DNA from: 2-01-FULL-51-21 sp964348955
GTDB taxonomy: Bacteria; Patescibacteriota; Minisyncoccia; Phycocordibacterales; 2-01-FULL-51-21
Reading direction: 5' to 3'
Assembly (NCBI GenBank): GCA_964348955.1
Contig: CAYGEN010000005.1
Span: 1-29,867, forward strand
DNA: 29,867 nt
In this document: positions 22,469-29,833 of the stretch, piece by piece
Layout of the letters: every line of letters begins with the position of its first letter
How positions within the stretch are numbered: the first letter of the stretch is position 1
The notes under the pieces: model-generated
The model's input: only the letters and a program-made list of their open reading frames with translations
What the model was told of the DNA's origin: nothing
Databases searched by the model: none
Program-made: the position numbers and the translations under genes

Positions 22469-23538
22469 TTGTTGATGTAATAAAAGTCATTTTCCCCGCG
22501 ACGCTTGCATTCTGCATTGGTATCGCGATGACGCCCGCGCTTACGCACTATCTCTATAAATACAAAGCGTGGAAAAAGAAAGTGCGCACCACAACCATAG
22601 ACGGCAGAGAAGCGGTGATATTTGGCGAGCTTCATAAAGATAAAGAAGTGGGGACGCCGCGTATGGGCGGTATTATTATCTGGCTCTCGTCATTTATCAC
22701 CATCGTTGGGATTTGGTTTGTTGCCAAGCTTTTCCCAAACGATGTATTCTCAAAGCTTGATTTCTTAAGTCGAAGCCAGACATGGATACCGCTCTTTACT
22801 CTTATGGCGGGATCTCTGGTCGGACTGATTGACGACATCCTTGAAGTATCCGGGAAAGGGGGGCACATCGCGGGCGGACTTTCACTTAAAAAACGCTTGG
22901 TCATTGTTGCCCTCATTGCCCTTTTTGTCGGATGGTGGTTCTACGCAAAGCTTGGAGTGAGCACCATCACGCTCATCTCCGGTGCAACAATTTCTCTCGG
23001 CGTTTTCTTTATTCCATTTTTCATGTTAGTCGTGCTCGCGCTCTACGCGAGCGGAGTTATTGACGGTCTTGACGGTCTGGCGGGGGGCATTTTTGCGATT
23101 ATCTTTCTCGCCTATACCGGCATTGCCATTCATCAAGGCCAGATAGATTTAGCCGCGTTTTCTGCAACCATCGCCGGCGCGACACTCGCGTTCTTGTGGT
23201 TTAACATTCCTCCGGCACGGTTTTACATGTCGGAAACAGGCACCATGGGGCTCACCATTACGCTCGCCGCAGTCGCCTTTATGACCGATTCTCTCGGAGA
23301 CGGGCATGGAGTCATTGCGCTTCCCATTATTGCGTCGGTCCTTCTCATGACCTTGCTTTCTATCGTTATACAGGTTCTTTCAAAAAAATTCCGAAATGGG
23401 AAAAAGGTATTTCGCATCGCGCCAATTCATCATCACTTTGAGGCTATTGGGTGGCCGCCGTATAAAGTGACCATGAGATTTTGGGTACTCGGCATTATTT
23501 CCGCGCTTATCGGAGTGATTGTCGCTTTTTTACCTTAG
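22465..23538 (+). CDS. mraY: Phospho-N-acetylmuramoyl-pentapeptide-transferase
   Basis: MraY makes lipid I by transferring phospho-MurNAc-pentapeptide to undecaprenyl phosphate. The 357-aa membrane protein shows about ten hydrophobic helices and the polyprenyl-phosphate transferase motifs: GTPRMGGIIIW (about 65-75), LVGLIDDILEV with the Asp-Asp pair (about 113-123), ASGVIDGLDGLAGG (about 195-208), MSETGTMGL (about 254-262) and the C-terminal HHHFE (about 318-322). It is coupled by a 4-nt overlap to the upstream carboxypeptidase and followed by ftsW/rodA and murG, the usual dcw-type order with the mur ligases absent. Confidence 0.96.
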   Translation: MIVDVIKVIFPATLAFCIGIAMTPALTHYLYKYKAWKKKVRTTTIDGREAVIFGELHKDKEVGTPRMGGIIIWLSSFITIVGIWFVAKLFPNDVFSKLDFLSRSQTWIPLFTLMAGSLVGLIDDILEVSGKGGHIAGGLSLKKRLVIVALIALFVGWWFYAKLGVSTITLISGATISLGVFFIPFFMLVVLALYASGVIDGLDGLAGGIFAIIFLAYTGIAIHQGQIDLAAFSATIAGATLAFLWFNIPPARFYMSETGTMGLTITLAAVAFMTDSLGDGHGVIALPIIASVLLMTLLSIVIQVLSKKFRNGKKVFRIAPIHHHFEAIGWPPYKVTMRFWVLGIISALIGVIVAFLP

Positions 23539-23561
23539 TTCACCCGTACAATTTTTTTGAA

Positions 23562-24677
23562 ATGAATTCCATGCAACCTCGCACTTTTGACAGGGTTTTC
23601 CTAGGCGCGACTATTGTGCTTGTGGTCGTAGGGTTTATTGTTTTTACCTCGGCATCACTTGGGCTGTTAGCACGTCCAAATGAAGCAAGTTTTGCGGTCA
23701 TCGCATTCAAACAAGCCTTTCTCGGTATTGGCTTGGGGAGCCTTGCGCTCCTCATCATGTTGCACATTAACTTCCGCGTATTGCAAAAATATGCCTTTTA
23801 CATTTTCGTCGTGTCGCTCGGGCTTACCGCACTCGTATTCGTTCCCGGCGTGGGTTTTTCTTCAGGCGGCGCGGCACGTTGGATACATCTTGGCTCACTA
23901 TCGTGGCAACCTGCAGAATTTTTGAAACTTGCGTATGTGCTCTATTTAGCGGCAATCCTTGCAAGCGCGCGAACTAAAGTGAGGGAGTCGCGCTACGGAA
24001 TTCTGCCATTTGCCATTATAACGGCACTCGTTAGTATCCTTATGCTTTTACAGCCGGATACCGGCACCTTTATTATTATTTCTACGGCCGGACTTGCCAT
24101 GCTCTTTTCTGCCGGTATACGTTTTCGCGATGCGCTCATTATTATGGTTGCGGGAATACTTGTTCTTGGAATGCTTGCATATTCCCGACTGTATGTGCGC
24201 GATCGTATTATGACTTTTCTTGATCCGTCGCGCGATCCGCAGGGTTCCAGCTATCAGCTTCAGCAGTCGCTGATTGCCATAGGTTCGGGCGGATTTTCAG
24301 GACGCGGCCTCGGACAGAGTGTCCAGAAATTTAAATACCTTCCCGAGCCGATAGGGGATTCGGTCTTTGCGGTTGCCGCGGAGGAATTTGGATTTATCGG
24401 AGGCGTTTTTCTTATCGGCCTATTTCTCTTCCTTGGTCTGCGCGGTCTTAGAATCGCTTCACAAACGCCGAATGTCTATGGTGGACTTGTGTGCGTCGGC
24501 GTTGTTATACTGATTCTGTCACAGTCGTTTGTTAATATCGCCTCAATGATGGGCGTTTTGCCTCTTACGGGAGTGCCCATGCTCTTTGTGAGCCATGGGG
24601 GCACCGCGATGTTTTTTGCGCTCGCCGAGATAGGTATCATTCTTAATATTTCACGATATCGGAGAATAAACGCATAG
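23562..24677 (+). CDS. ftsW: FtsW/RodA/SpoVE-family peptidoglycan glycosyltransferase
   Basis: SEDS proteins polymerise lipid II glycan with a partner PBP. The 371-aa product (start ATG 23562; an ATG at 23571 is also possible) has about ten transmembrane helices. Family motifs are SGGAARWIHLGSLSWQPAEFLKL (about 106-128), LLQPDTGTFIII (about 160-171) with the catalytic-loop Asp, PEPIGDSVFAVAAEEFGFIGG (about 262-282) and GVPMLFVSHGGTAM near the C terminus. Location between mraY and murG favours FtsW (division) over RodA, but sequence alone does not settle this. A TACAAT box (23547-23552) lies 9 nt before the start, so a local promoter with a minimal leader is possible. Confidence 0.9.
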   Translation: MNSMQPRTFDRVFLGATIVLVVVGFIVFTSASLGLLARPNEASFAVIAFKQAFLGIGLGSLALLIMLHINFRVLQKYAFYIFVVSLGLTALVFVPGVGFSSGGAARWIHLGSLSWQPAEFLKLAYVLYLAAILASARTKVRESRYGILPFAIITALVSILMLLQPDTGTFIIISTAGLAMLFSAGIRFRDALIIMVAGILVLGMLAYSRLYVRDRIMTFLDPSRDPQGSSYQLQQSLIAIGSGGFSGRGLGQSVQKFKYLPEPIGDSVFAVAAEEFGFIGGVFLIGLFLFLGLRGLRIASQTPNVYGGLVCVGVVILILSQSFVNIASMMGVLPLTGVPMLFVSHGGTAMFFALAEIGIILNISRYRRINA

Positions 24678-24679
24678 TT

Positions 24680-25813
24680 ATGAAAATTCTATTTACCGGC
24701 GGAGGAAGTGGGGGACACTTTTATCCGATTATTGCCGTTGCTGAAGAATTAAACACCGTGGTTATGGAACGCAAGCTTCTCGCGCCAAAACTCTACTATG
24801 CGGGGCCAACGCCATTTGATGAGGAAGCGCTTTTTAAGAACAATCTGACCTTTATACAAAGTCCGGCGGGGAAAATGCGTAGATACTTTTCTCTCTTGAA
24901 TTTTTTTGATTTATTTAAAACCGCTCTTGGTGTGATTAAGGCGCTGTTCCAAGTATTCATACTCTACCCCGATGTTATTTTTAGCAAAGGAGGGTATGCC
25001 AGTTTTCCAACGGTATTTGCCGCAAAACTTTTTCGAATTCCACTCATCATTCATGAATCCGATTCAGAGCCCGGAAAGGTTAATGCATGGGCGGGGAAAT
25101 TTGCCACTCGCATCGCCGTAGCATACCCCGATGCCGTGCGATTTTTTCCGAAAGAGAAAACCGCACTCACGGGCAATCCAGTTCGCAAATCACTCCATAC
25201 CATCGCAAAGGAAGGCGCGCGCGAATTTCTCCATCTTTCTTCCACATATCAGGTAGTGCTCATTCTCGGCGGTTCGCAGGGCGCTGAAGTGTTGAATGAT
25301 GTCGTGCTTGGGGCTCTCCCCGAAATGGTGTCAAAGTATCAAGTGTTACACCAAACGGGAGAAAATAAATTTACCGAAGTGTCGCAGACCGCGGCCGTTG
25401 TGCTTGAAAAAAGCGAGCATAAAGAAAACTACAAACCATTTCCATACCTTAACGAACTTGCACTCCGTATGGCGGTTGGAGCTTCGATGCTTATTGTCTC
25501 GCGCGCCGGGTCGGGCGCCATTTCGGAAATTGCCTTGTGGGGTATCCCGAGCATTGTCGTGCCCCTGCCAAGCTCCGTATCGCATGATCAAGAAAAAAAT
25601 GCTTTTACCTATGCGCGCACCGGCGCGGCGGTGGCCATTTTGCAGGGGAATTTGAGTCCCCATCTGCTTGTTTCCGAAATTGACCGTTTGGTACGTAACG
25701 AGCCTCTTCGAATGAAAATGACGGTAGCCGCGCGGTCGTTTGCACGGCCGAATGCGGGACGCATCATTGCCGAGGCAATTTTATCAATTGCGCTAAAACA
25801 TGAAAACGCTTGA
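24680..25813 (+). CDS. murG: UDP-GlcNAc--MurNAc-pentapeptide-PP-undecaprenol GlcNAc transferase
   Basis: MurG converts lipid I to lipid II on the inner membrane face. The 377-aa GT-B fold enzyme begins MKILFTGGGSGGHFYPIIAVAEEL, with the G-loop GGGSGGH (7-13). The second G-loop equivalent is VVLILGGSQGAEVLND (about 192-207), and the UDP-GlcNAc site region is SRAGSGAISEIALWGIPSIVVPLP (about 273-296), then DQEKNAFTYARTGAAV. It starts 2 nt after ftsW and its last 14 nt overlap gltX. Confidence 0.96.
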   Translation: MKILFTGGGSGGHFYPIIAVAEELNTVVMERKLLAPKLYYAGPTPFDEEALFKNNLTFIQSPAGKMRRYFSLLNFFDLFKTALGVIKALFQVFILYPDVIFSKGGYASFPTVFAAKLFRIPLIIHESDSEPGKVNAWAGKFATRIAVAYPDAVRFFPKEKTALTGNPVRKSLHTIAKEGAREFLHLSSTYQVVLILGGSQGAEVLNDVVLGALPEMVSKYQVLHQTGENKFTEVSQTAAVVLEKSEHKENYKPFPYLNELALRMAVGASMLIVSRAGSGAISEIALWGIPSIVVPLPSSVSHDQEKNAFTYARTGAAVAILQGNLSPHLLVSEIDRLVRNEPLRMKMTVAARSFARPNAGRIIAEAILSIALKHENA

Positions 25814-27194
25814 ACGAATTGAGCGCGCGCGGTCTTCGCTCATTGATGAAAAGAGGGAAGTCATCGTGCGCATAGCGCCATCTCCGACGGGACCTCTGCA
25901 CCTTGGTACCGCTCGTACAGCGCTTTTTAATTATCTTTTCGCCCGCCGCTTTGGCGGTAAATATATCGTTAGAATTGAAGACACTGACCAAAAGCGAAGT
26001 ACTAAAGAATTTGAGCAGGATATTTTAGAGGGTCTTGCGTGGCTCTCTCTTTCACCCGACCTGATGTATCGTCAATCAGAGAGAATGTCTGTGTATGCCG
26101 GATATGTAGAGAAACTCATTAAAAGTGGCGCCGCATATGTTTCAAAAGAACAAAGCAGAGATGACCCAAACCTTGAAGTAGAAGTGGTCCGCCTTAAAAA
26201 TAAAAACACCTTGGTGGCTTTTGACGACCTTGTCCACGGCAGAATTTCCTTTGACACCACGGAGCTCGGCGACTTCGTCATAGCAAAAGCCGGGGGAAAC
26301 CCCCTGTATCACCTCGCCGTTGTTATTGATGACCATGAAATGGGAATAACCCATGTTATTCGCGGTGAAGACCATATTTCAAACACACCGAGACAAATAC
26401 TTATACAAGAGGCGCTCGGCGTTGCGCGGCCGGCATATGCCCACATTCCTCTTATTTTGGCCCCTGACCGCTCTAAACTTTCAAAACGCTATGGCGCTGT
26501 TTCTCTGCTTGAATACCGTCTCAAAGGATACCGGCCGGAGGCGCTTATAAATTATCTCGCGCTTCTCGGATGGAATCCGGGCGGCGAAAGGGAAATTTTT
26601 TCGCGTGATGATTTGGCGCATTTGTTTGATATACATAAGATAAATAAAAGCGGCGCCATATTTTCCGAGGAGAAATTAAATTGGTTTAATCGCGAATACC
26701 TTCGCGCCATGCCCATGAATGAAATGCTGGTTGCCGCTCTACCATTTCTTCCTCATGCATTGCGGCAGTCGCCCGAGTACACAAATGAGCGCTTCGCGCG
26801 ACTGATGCCCATTCTTCTTGAGCGGATTACCACTTTTGCCGATATAGCAACACTCGCCGAGAATGGTGAGCTTGGCTATTTCTTTATGAGGCCTGTCCTG
26901 ACGCCGGAGAGCCTACGCTGGAAAAATGACTCCGATTCCACGCCTGCGAAGAGACATTTGGCGTTTCTTTTGGAAGCACTTCACACAATACAAGACAGCG
27001 CGTTTACCGCCAAAGAGATAAAGGACGCCGTTTGGGAATATGCGACTAACGAGGGCAGGGGGTCCGTACTCTGGCCCATGCGTTACGCGCTCTCCGGGCG
27101 CGCGCAATCACCGGACCCCTTCATATTGGCGGAGGTGCTCGGCAAAAATGAGACGTTAGCCCGTCTCACGGCAGCTTCTGCTACAATAGAATGA
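25800..27194 (+). CDS. gltX: Glutamate--tRNA ligase
   Basis: Class I synthetase for tRNA-Glu (and tRNA-Gln if GatCAB is used). The 464-aa protein has VRIAPSPTGPLHLGTARTAL with the HIGH-type HLGT at 34-37, RIEDTDQKRS (58-67) and the KMSKS-type KLSKR (226-230). It lacks the Cys-rich zinc insertion usually found after the Rossmann half, which is reduced here to VSKEQSRDDPN (about 114-124). That is a condensed form compatible with CPR genomes. The ATG at 25800 overlaps murG by 14 nt and gives about 20 residues before the usual VRIAPSPTG start; no closer in-frame ATG exists, so this may be a real extension. The anticodon-binding C-terminal part is short but present. Confidence 0.95.
   Translation: MKTLERIERARSSLIDEKREVIVRIAPSPTGPLHLGTARTALFNYLFARRFGGKYIVRIEDTDQKRSTKEFEQDILEGLAWLSLSPDLMYRQSERMSVYAGYVEKLIKSGAAYVSKEQSRDDPNLEVEVVRLKNKNTLVAFDDLVHGRISFDTTELGDFVIAKAGGNPLYHLAVVIDDHEMGITHVIRGEDHISNTPRQILIQEALGVARPAYAHIPLILAPDRSKLSKRYGAVSLLEYRLKGYRPEALINYLALLGWNPGGEREIFSRDDLAHLFDIHKINKSGAIFSEEKLNWFNREYLRAMPMNEMLVAALPFLPHALRQSPEYTNERFARLMPILLERITTFADIATLAENGELGYFFMRPVLTPESLRWKNDSDSTPAKRHLAFLLEALHTIQDSAFTAKEIKDAVWEYATNEGRGSVLWPMRYALSGRAQSPDPFILAEVLGKNETLARLTAASATIE
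27179..27187 (+). promoter_or_regulatory. Extended -10 inside the gltX 3' end, for the M23 gene
   Basis: TG-C-TACAAT ends 7 nt before the ATG at 27195 and overlaps the last gltX codons. It fits the leaderless pattern seen at other genes of the window, although it could be a coding coincidence. Confidence 0.4.
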
Positions 27195-28472
27195 ATGACA
27201 TCTCTGCGACACATGGTCATTTTACTCTTACTCCTGTCTGCCATTGGTGGTGGCGTTGAGGCCGCGGGTATTGACGAACTGCAACAAAAGATTGCCGCGC
27301 GCAATACGGACATCCAAAAACTTGAAGCGGAAATTGCCGCATATCAGACACAACTTGATGCGGCAAGCAGGGAAAAAATAAGTCTGCAAGGCACCATTTC
27401 TACGCTGGATATTTCTCTCCAGAAACTAACCGCAAACATACGTATCACCGAAAATAGAATCGTCGCGGCGGACCTGCGCATTACCCAGCTTGCCGCCGAA
27501 ATTGAAAATAAAAGCGAGCGCATTGGTGAATCAAGCGCCGCCGTTTTGAAAGTTTTGCGCAATTTAAACGACATTGATAGGCGCTCGCCGATGGCCCTTG
27601 TGCTTGCCGGAGAAGACTTCGGCGCCATGTGGAATCAGGTGGAGGAGCTCGAGCAATTTCAAACGACCTTACGCGGCCATGTAGCCGAACTCACGGTTCT
27701 AAAAACCGACCTTGAATCAAGAAAAGCGGAGTCCGAAGTGAAAAAGAGACAGCTCGTGGAACTGAAAGGCCAGCTGGCAAATCAAAAAAAAGTTCTAGAT
27801 ATTAATCGTCGAGAAAAAAATACCCTTCTTGCCGACACTAAAAACAAGGAATCAAACTTTCAAAAGCTAATAGCGTTCAAGGCCGCAGAGCGAAAGCAAT
27901 TTGAGCAAGAACTCCTTGACTATCAGTCACAACTAAAAATTGCCATTGACCCCCGTTCATTGCCCCAAACCGGCTCCGGCGTTCTTTTATGGCCGCTCGA
28001 TTCTGTATATGTCACCCAATATTTCGGCAATACCGATTTTGCCACTAAAAACCCGCAAATTTACAACGGCGGGGGTCATAATGGCATAGACTTGCGCGCT
28101 TCGCCCGGCACACCCGTTAAAGCCGCGCGTCTCGGTACCGTTGTGGATGCTGGGGACACCGACCTCACCTGCAAGAATGCTTCCTATGGCCGCTGGGTGC
28201 TCATTCGCCATGATAACGGCCTCTCAACACTCTATGCGCATCTCTCGCTCACGACGGTCTCTAAAGGTCAATCAGTTTCGACCGGGCAAACCATCGGGTA
28301 CAGCGGCTCGACCGGTTATGCAACCGGGCCACACCTGCACTTTATCGTGTATGCGACGCAAGGCGTCGAAGTAGCAACTCTTCCCAGTAAGGCGCTCGCC
28401 TGCAAGGGGAAAATTTATACCTTGCCACTCGCTGACATCAAGGCATATTTGAATCCGCTCTCATATCTTTGA
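27195..28472 (+). CDS. Secreted M23 (LytM-type) peptidase with coiled coil, EnvC/NlpD-like
   Basis: The 425-aa protein has a signal peptide (hydrophobic residues about 7-19, cleavage near VEAAG), a long coiled coil (about 25-250; repeated LEAEIAAYQTQLD-type heptads) and a C-terminal M23 domain. The zinc-site residues are present: H295 and D299 in HNGID, the YAH motif (347-349) and HLHF (380-383), so it is probably an active endopeptidase cutting peptidoglycan crosslinks rather than a degenerate activator. Coiled coil plus LytM is the layout of EnvC, which acts in daughter-cell separation with FtsEX. It begins immediately after the gltX stop and closes the cell-wall operon. No intrinsic terminator is seen behind it. 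Confidence 0.93.
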   Translation: MTSLRHMVILLLLLSAIGGGVEAAGIDELQQKIAARNTDIQKLEAEIAAYQTQLDAASREKISLQGTISTLDISLQKLTANIRITENRIVAADLRITQLAAEIENKSERIGESSAAVLKVLRNLNDIDRRSPMALVLAGEDFGAMWNQVEELEQFQTTLRGHVAELTVLKTDLESRKAESEVKKRQLVELKGQLANQKKVLDINRREKNTLLADTKNKESNFQKLIAFKAAERKQFEQELLDYQSQLKIAIDPRSLPQTGSGVLLWPLDSVYVTQYFGNTDFATKNPQIYNGGGHNGIDLRASPGTPVKAARLGTVVDAGDTDLTCKNASYGRWVLIRHDNGLSTLYAHLSLTTVSKGQSVSTGQTIGYSGSTGYATGPHLHFIVYATQGVEVATLPSKALACKGKIYTLPLADIKAYLNPLSYL

Positions 28473-28542
28473 TATACCTCAATTCAGACGAGACAATATT
28501 TTTCTTTTTTTTGGGACAAGAGGGGAGTAGCGGTCATGCGCG

Positions 28543-28569
28543 GGTCAAGCTGTTTATTTAAGCTCGACC
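28543..28569. other. Imperfect hairpin downstream of the M23 gene
   Basis: GGTC-A-AGCT and AGCT-C-GACC pair with one mismatch around a 9-nt loop. It has no T-tract. It may define the 3' end of the cell-wall operon transcript. Confidence 0.35.
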
Positions 28570-28725
28570 ACAAGGATAAGAGGGAAAGGAAAAAAAGCTG
28601 GTTGCAAAAATGCTTGCCGTGGGTTCATTCATTTGGCACCATGTGGCCTTGGGGCTGAAGCTGAATTATTCTGGATATTTCAGGGAAGCGGCATTGGATT
28701 TGAAGTCGCTTTTATTTTATGTGCG

Positions 28726-28751
28726 TGTCGCAAAAGGTATATTGTGCGACA
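28726..28751. promoter_or_regulatory. TGTCGCA/TGCGACA inverted repeat, putative operator
   Basis: Perfect 7-bp arms flank a 12-nt spacer that contains TATATT, a possible -10 hexamer (28739-28744). Repressor arms around a -10 would be a typical arrangement, but no gene follows directly. Confidence 0.35.
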
Positions 28752-28970
28752 TACCATAGCTTTACATATTAAATGCTAAACTTTGGACCGCTTCCCCTTC
28801 GCCAATCAAATTATCATAAATTATCATGCAATTAGATTATCGCGGGAAAATTGGATAAAAAAATGCTGTTCACCGAAGGGTAGGACCGCATTACTAACAT
28901 TTTTTTTCGCCTTTCTTATTGTTTTCCAACCACTTCGTCCCAGAGCTCCATCCAGAGATAGAACGTCCAA

Positions 28971-28992
28971 TCCAAAAATATTTGTTTTTGGA
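28971..28992. other. Hairpin TCCAAAAA/TTTTTGGA
   Basis: Perfect 8-bp A/T-rich stem with 6-nt loop, 15 nt before a promoter. On either strand the T-run within the stem could act as a weak bidirectional terminator insulating the next gene. Confidence 0.4.
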
Positions 28993-29006
28993 AGTTTTTC
29001 GAGAGG

Positions 29007-29036
29007 TGGACAGATACGACTTTTCTATGGTACTGT
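29007..29036 (+). promoter_or_regulatory. Promoter of the orphan gene at 29090
   Basis: TGGACA (29007-29012), an 18-nt spacer and extended -10 TGG-TACTGT (29028-29036). Transcription would start near 29043, giving a leader of about 47 nt with a CTAG-aaaaaa-CTAG hairpin (29041-29054) and the SD GGGAG (29079-29083). Confidence 0.55.
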
Positions 29037-29089
29037 TCTGCTAGAAAAAACTAGTGAGGCGTCTTTCCCCCCAGTATTGGGAGAGACCT

Positions 29090-29704
29090 ATGACTACCAT
29101 CTTTGAAGAATTGAGCACCGAGGACCATGCGTTTCTGGAGCAGTTGTGCCGTCTCGCGTATCTTGGCAACGCCTCCCAGATACTCGCCATCGCCCTCCAT
29201 CGAGGGACCGGCTGGCCCCTCGTAACACTCACAATCAAAAAACAAGTCCGGCACATCGCCGTGCGCTCTCCAGACGACATTTTCTACGATGCGCGTGGCG
29301 CATGCGCCATGGAGTCGTTTGTGGAGTACTTCCTTGGGAATCCGGAGCCGGAGGAGGGAGCACTTCCCTACCGGATACGCAAAATCTCTGAGAAGCGGCT
29401 TTTGGCTAAGTGGCCGGAGGACGAAATGGCGATTCAGACGGCCGCCCGCTTTGCTGAAGCGCTGTGGCCAAAGCTGCCTTGGAGAAACGGAAGCGCGTGG
29501 GGCCCGTATCTGGACTTCGCTCAAGCGCTTGAGCGATTAAGCCGTGAACGCGGCATCTGGGTAGACGGCTTACTCGTTATGATAAGCGAGCCGGGGAATG
29601 CCATGCGAAATGGCGACAACCGAAGCGGCTATGCGCTTCGCCCAACCGCTAACGGCATCTGCACGATTGAGCGGCACAAGGAACCGCCAGAATCAGACGA
29701 ATGA
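29090..29704 (+). CDS. Hypothetical soluble protein, unknown function
   Basis: I do not recognise this 204-aa protein. The start at 29090 is chosen because GGGAG lies 6 nt upstream; an in-frame ATG at 29054 has no SD. The sequence is cytoplasmic in character, with no signal peptide or membrane segment. It has a helical N terminus (MTTIFEELSTEDHAFLEQL), a middle part with several Trp/Pro turns (SEKRLLAKWPEDEMAI, LWPKLPWRNG) and a charged C terminus. The coding part is GC-rich. It has its own promoter, SD and strong terminator, so it is an autonomous single-gene unit like the accessory pair at 5941-6961. Confidence 0.75.
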   Translation: MTTIFEELSTEDHAFLEQLCRLAYLGNASQILAIALHRGTGWPLVTLTIKKQVRHIAVRSPDDIFYDARGACAMESFVEYFLGNPEPEEGALPYRIRKISEKRLLAKWPEDEMAIQTAARFAEALWPKLPWRNGSAWGPYLDFAQALERLSRERGIWVDGLLVMISEPGNAMRNGDNRSGYALRPTANGICTIERHKEPPESDE

Positions 29705-29727
29705 AATGCGCCCCTCCACACCTCCTC

Positions 29728-29763
29728 ACCCCGCGACCTTTAGTGGTCGCGGGGTATTTTTTT
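29728..29763 (+). terminator. Intrinsic terminator of the orphan gene
   Basis: ACCCCGCGACC (29728-29738) and GGTCGCGGGGT (29745-29755) form a perfect 11-bp GC-rich stem with a 6-nt loop, followed by A and seven T residues. A textbook Rho-independent terminator. Confidence 0.95.
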
Positions 29764-29807
29764 CTAGCTTTATCGCAAGATACCGCAACGCATGCTGAAC
29801 AAAATGT

Positions 29808-29830
29808 GTCACAGAGAAAAGTCACAGAGA
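29808..29830. repeat. Short direct repeat GTCACAGAGA x2
   Basis: Two identical 10-mers start at 29808 and 29821 (13 bp apart), directly before the terminal palindrome. Spacing near one helical turn could suit tandem protein binding. Confidence 0.4.
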
Positions 29831-29833
29831 ATA

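Larger units (their letters stand above)
28473..29089. other. Gene-poor interval with several inverted repeats
   Basis: No convincing gene is present in these 617 nt. The longest + frame (from 28783, 107 codons) has no start signal and reads like translated noncoding DNA. The interval is more AT-rich than its flanks and contains a T-rich run (28499-28512), inverted repeats at 28543-28569, 28726-28751 and 28971-28992, a short direct repeat AAATTATCAT (about 28807 and 28817) and a promoter at 29007-29036. It may hold an unrecognised small RNA or simply be decayed sequence. Confidence 0.65.

Noticed and set aside
28783..29106. 107-codon open frame upstream of the orphan gene
   Set aside because: No SD or suitable promoter, no domain-like character, and it overlaps the promoter, SD and first codons of the better-supported gene at 29090.
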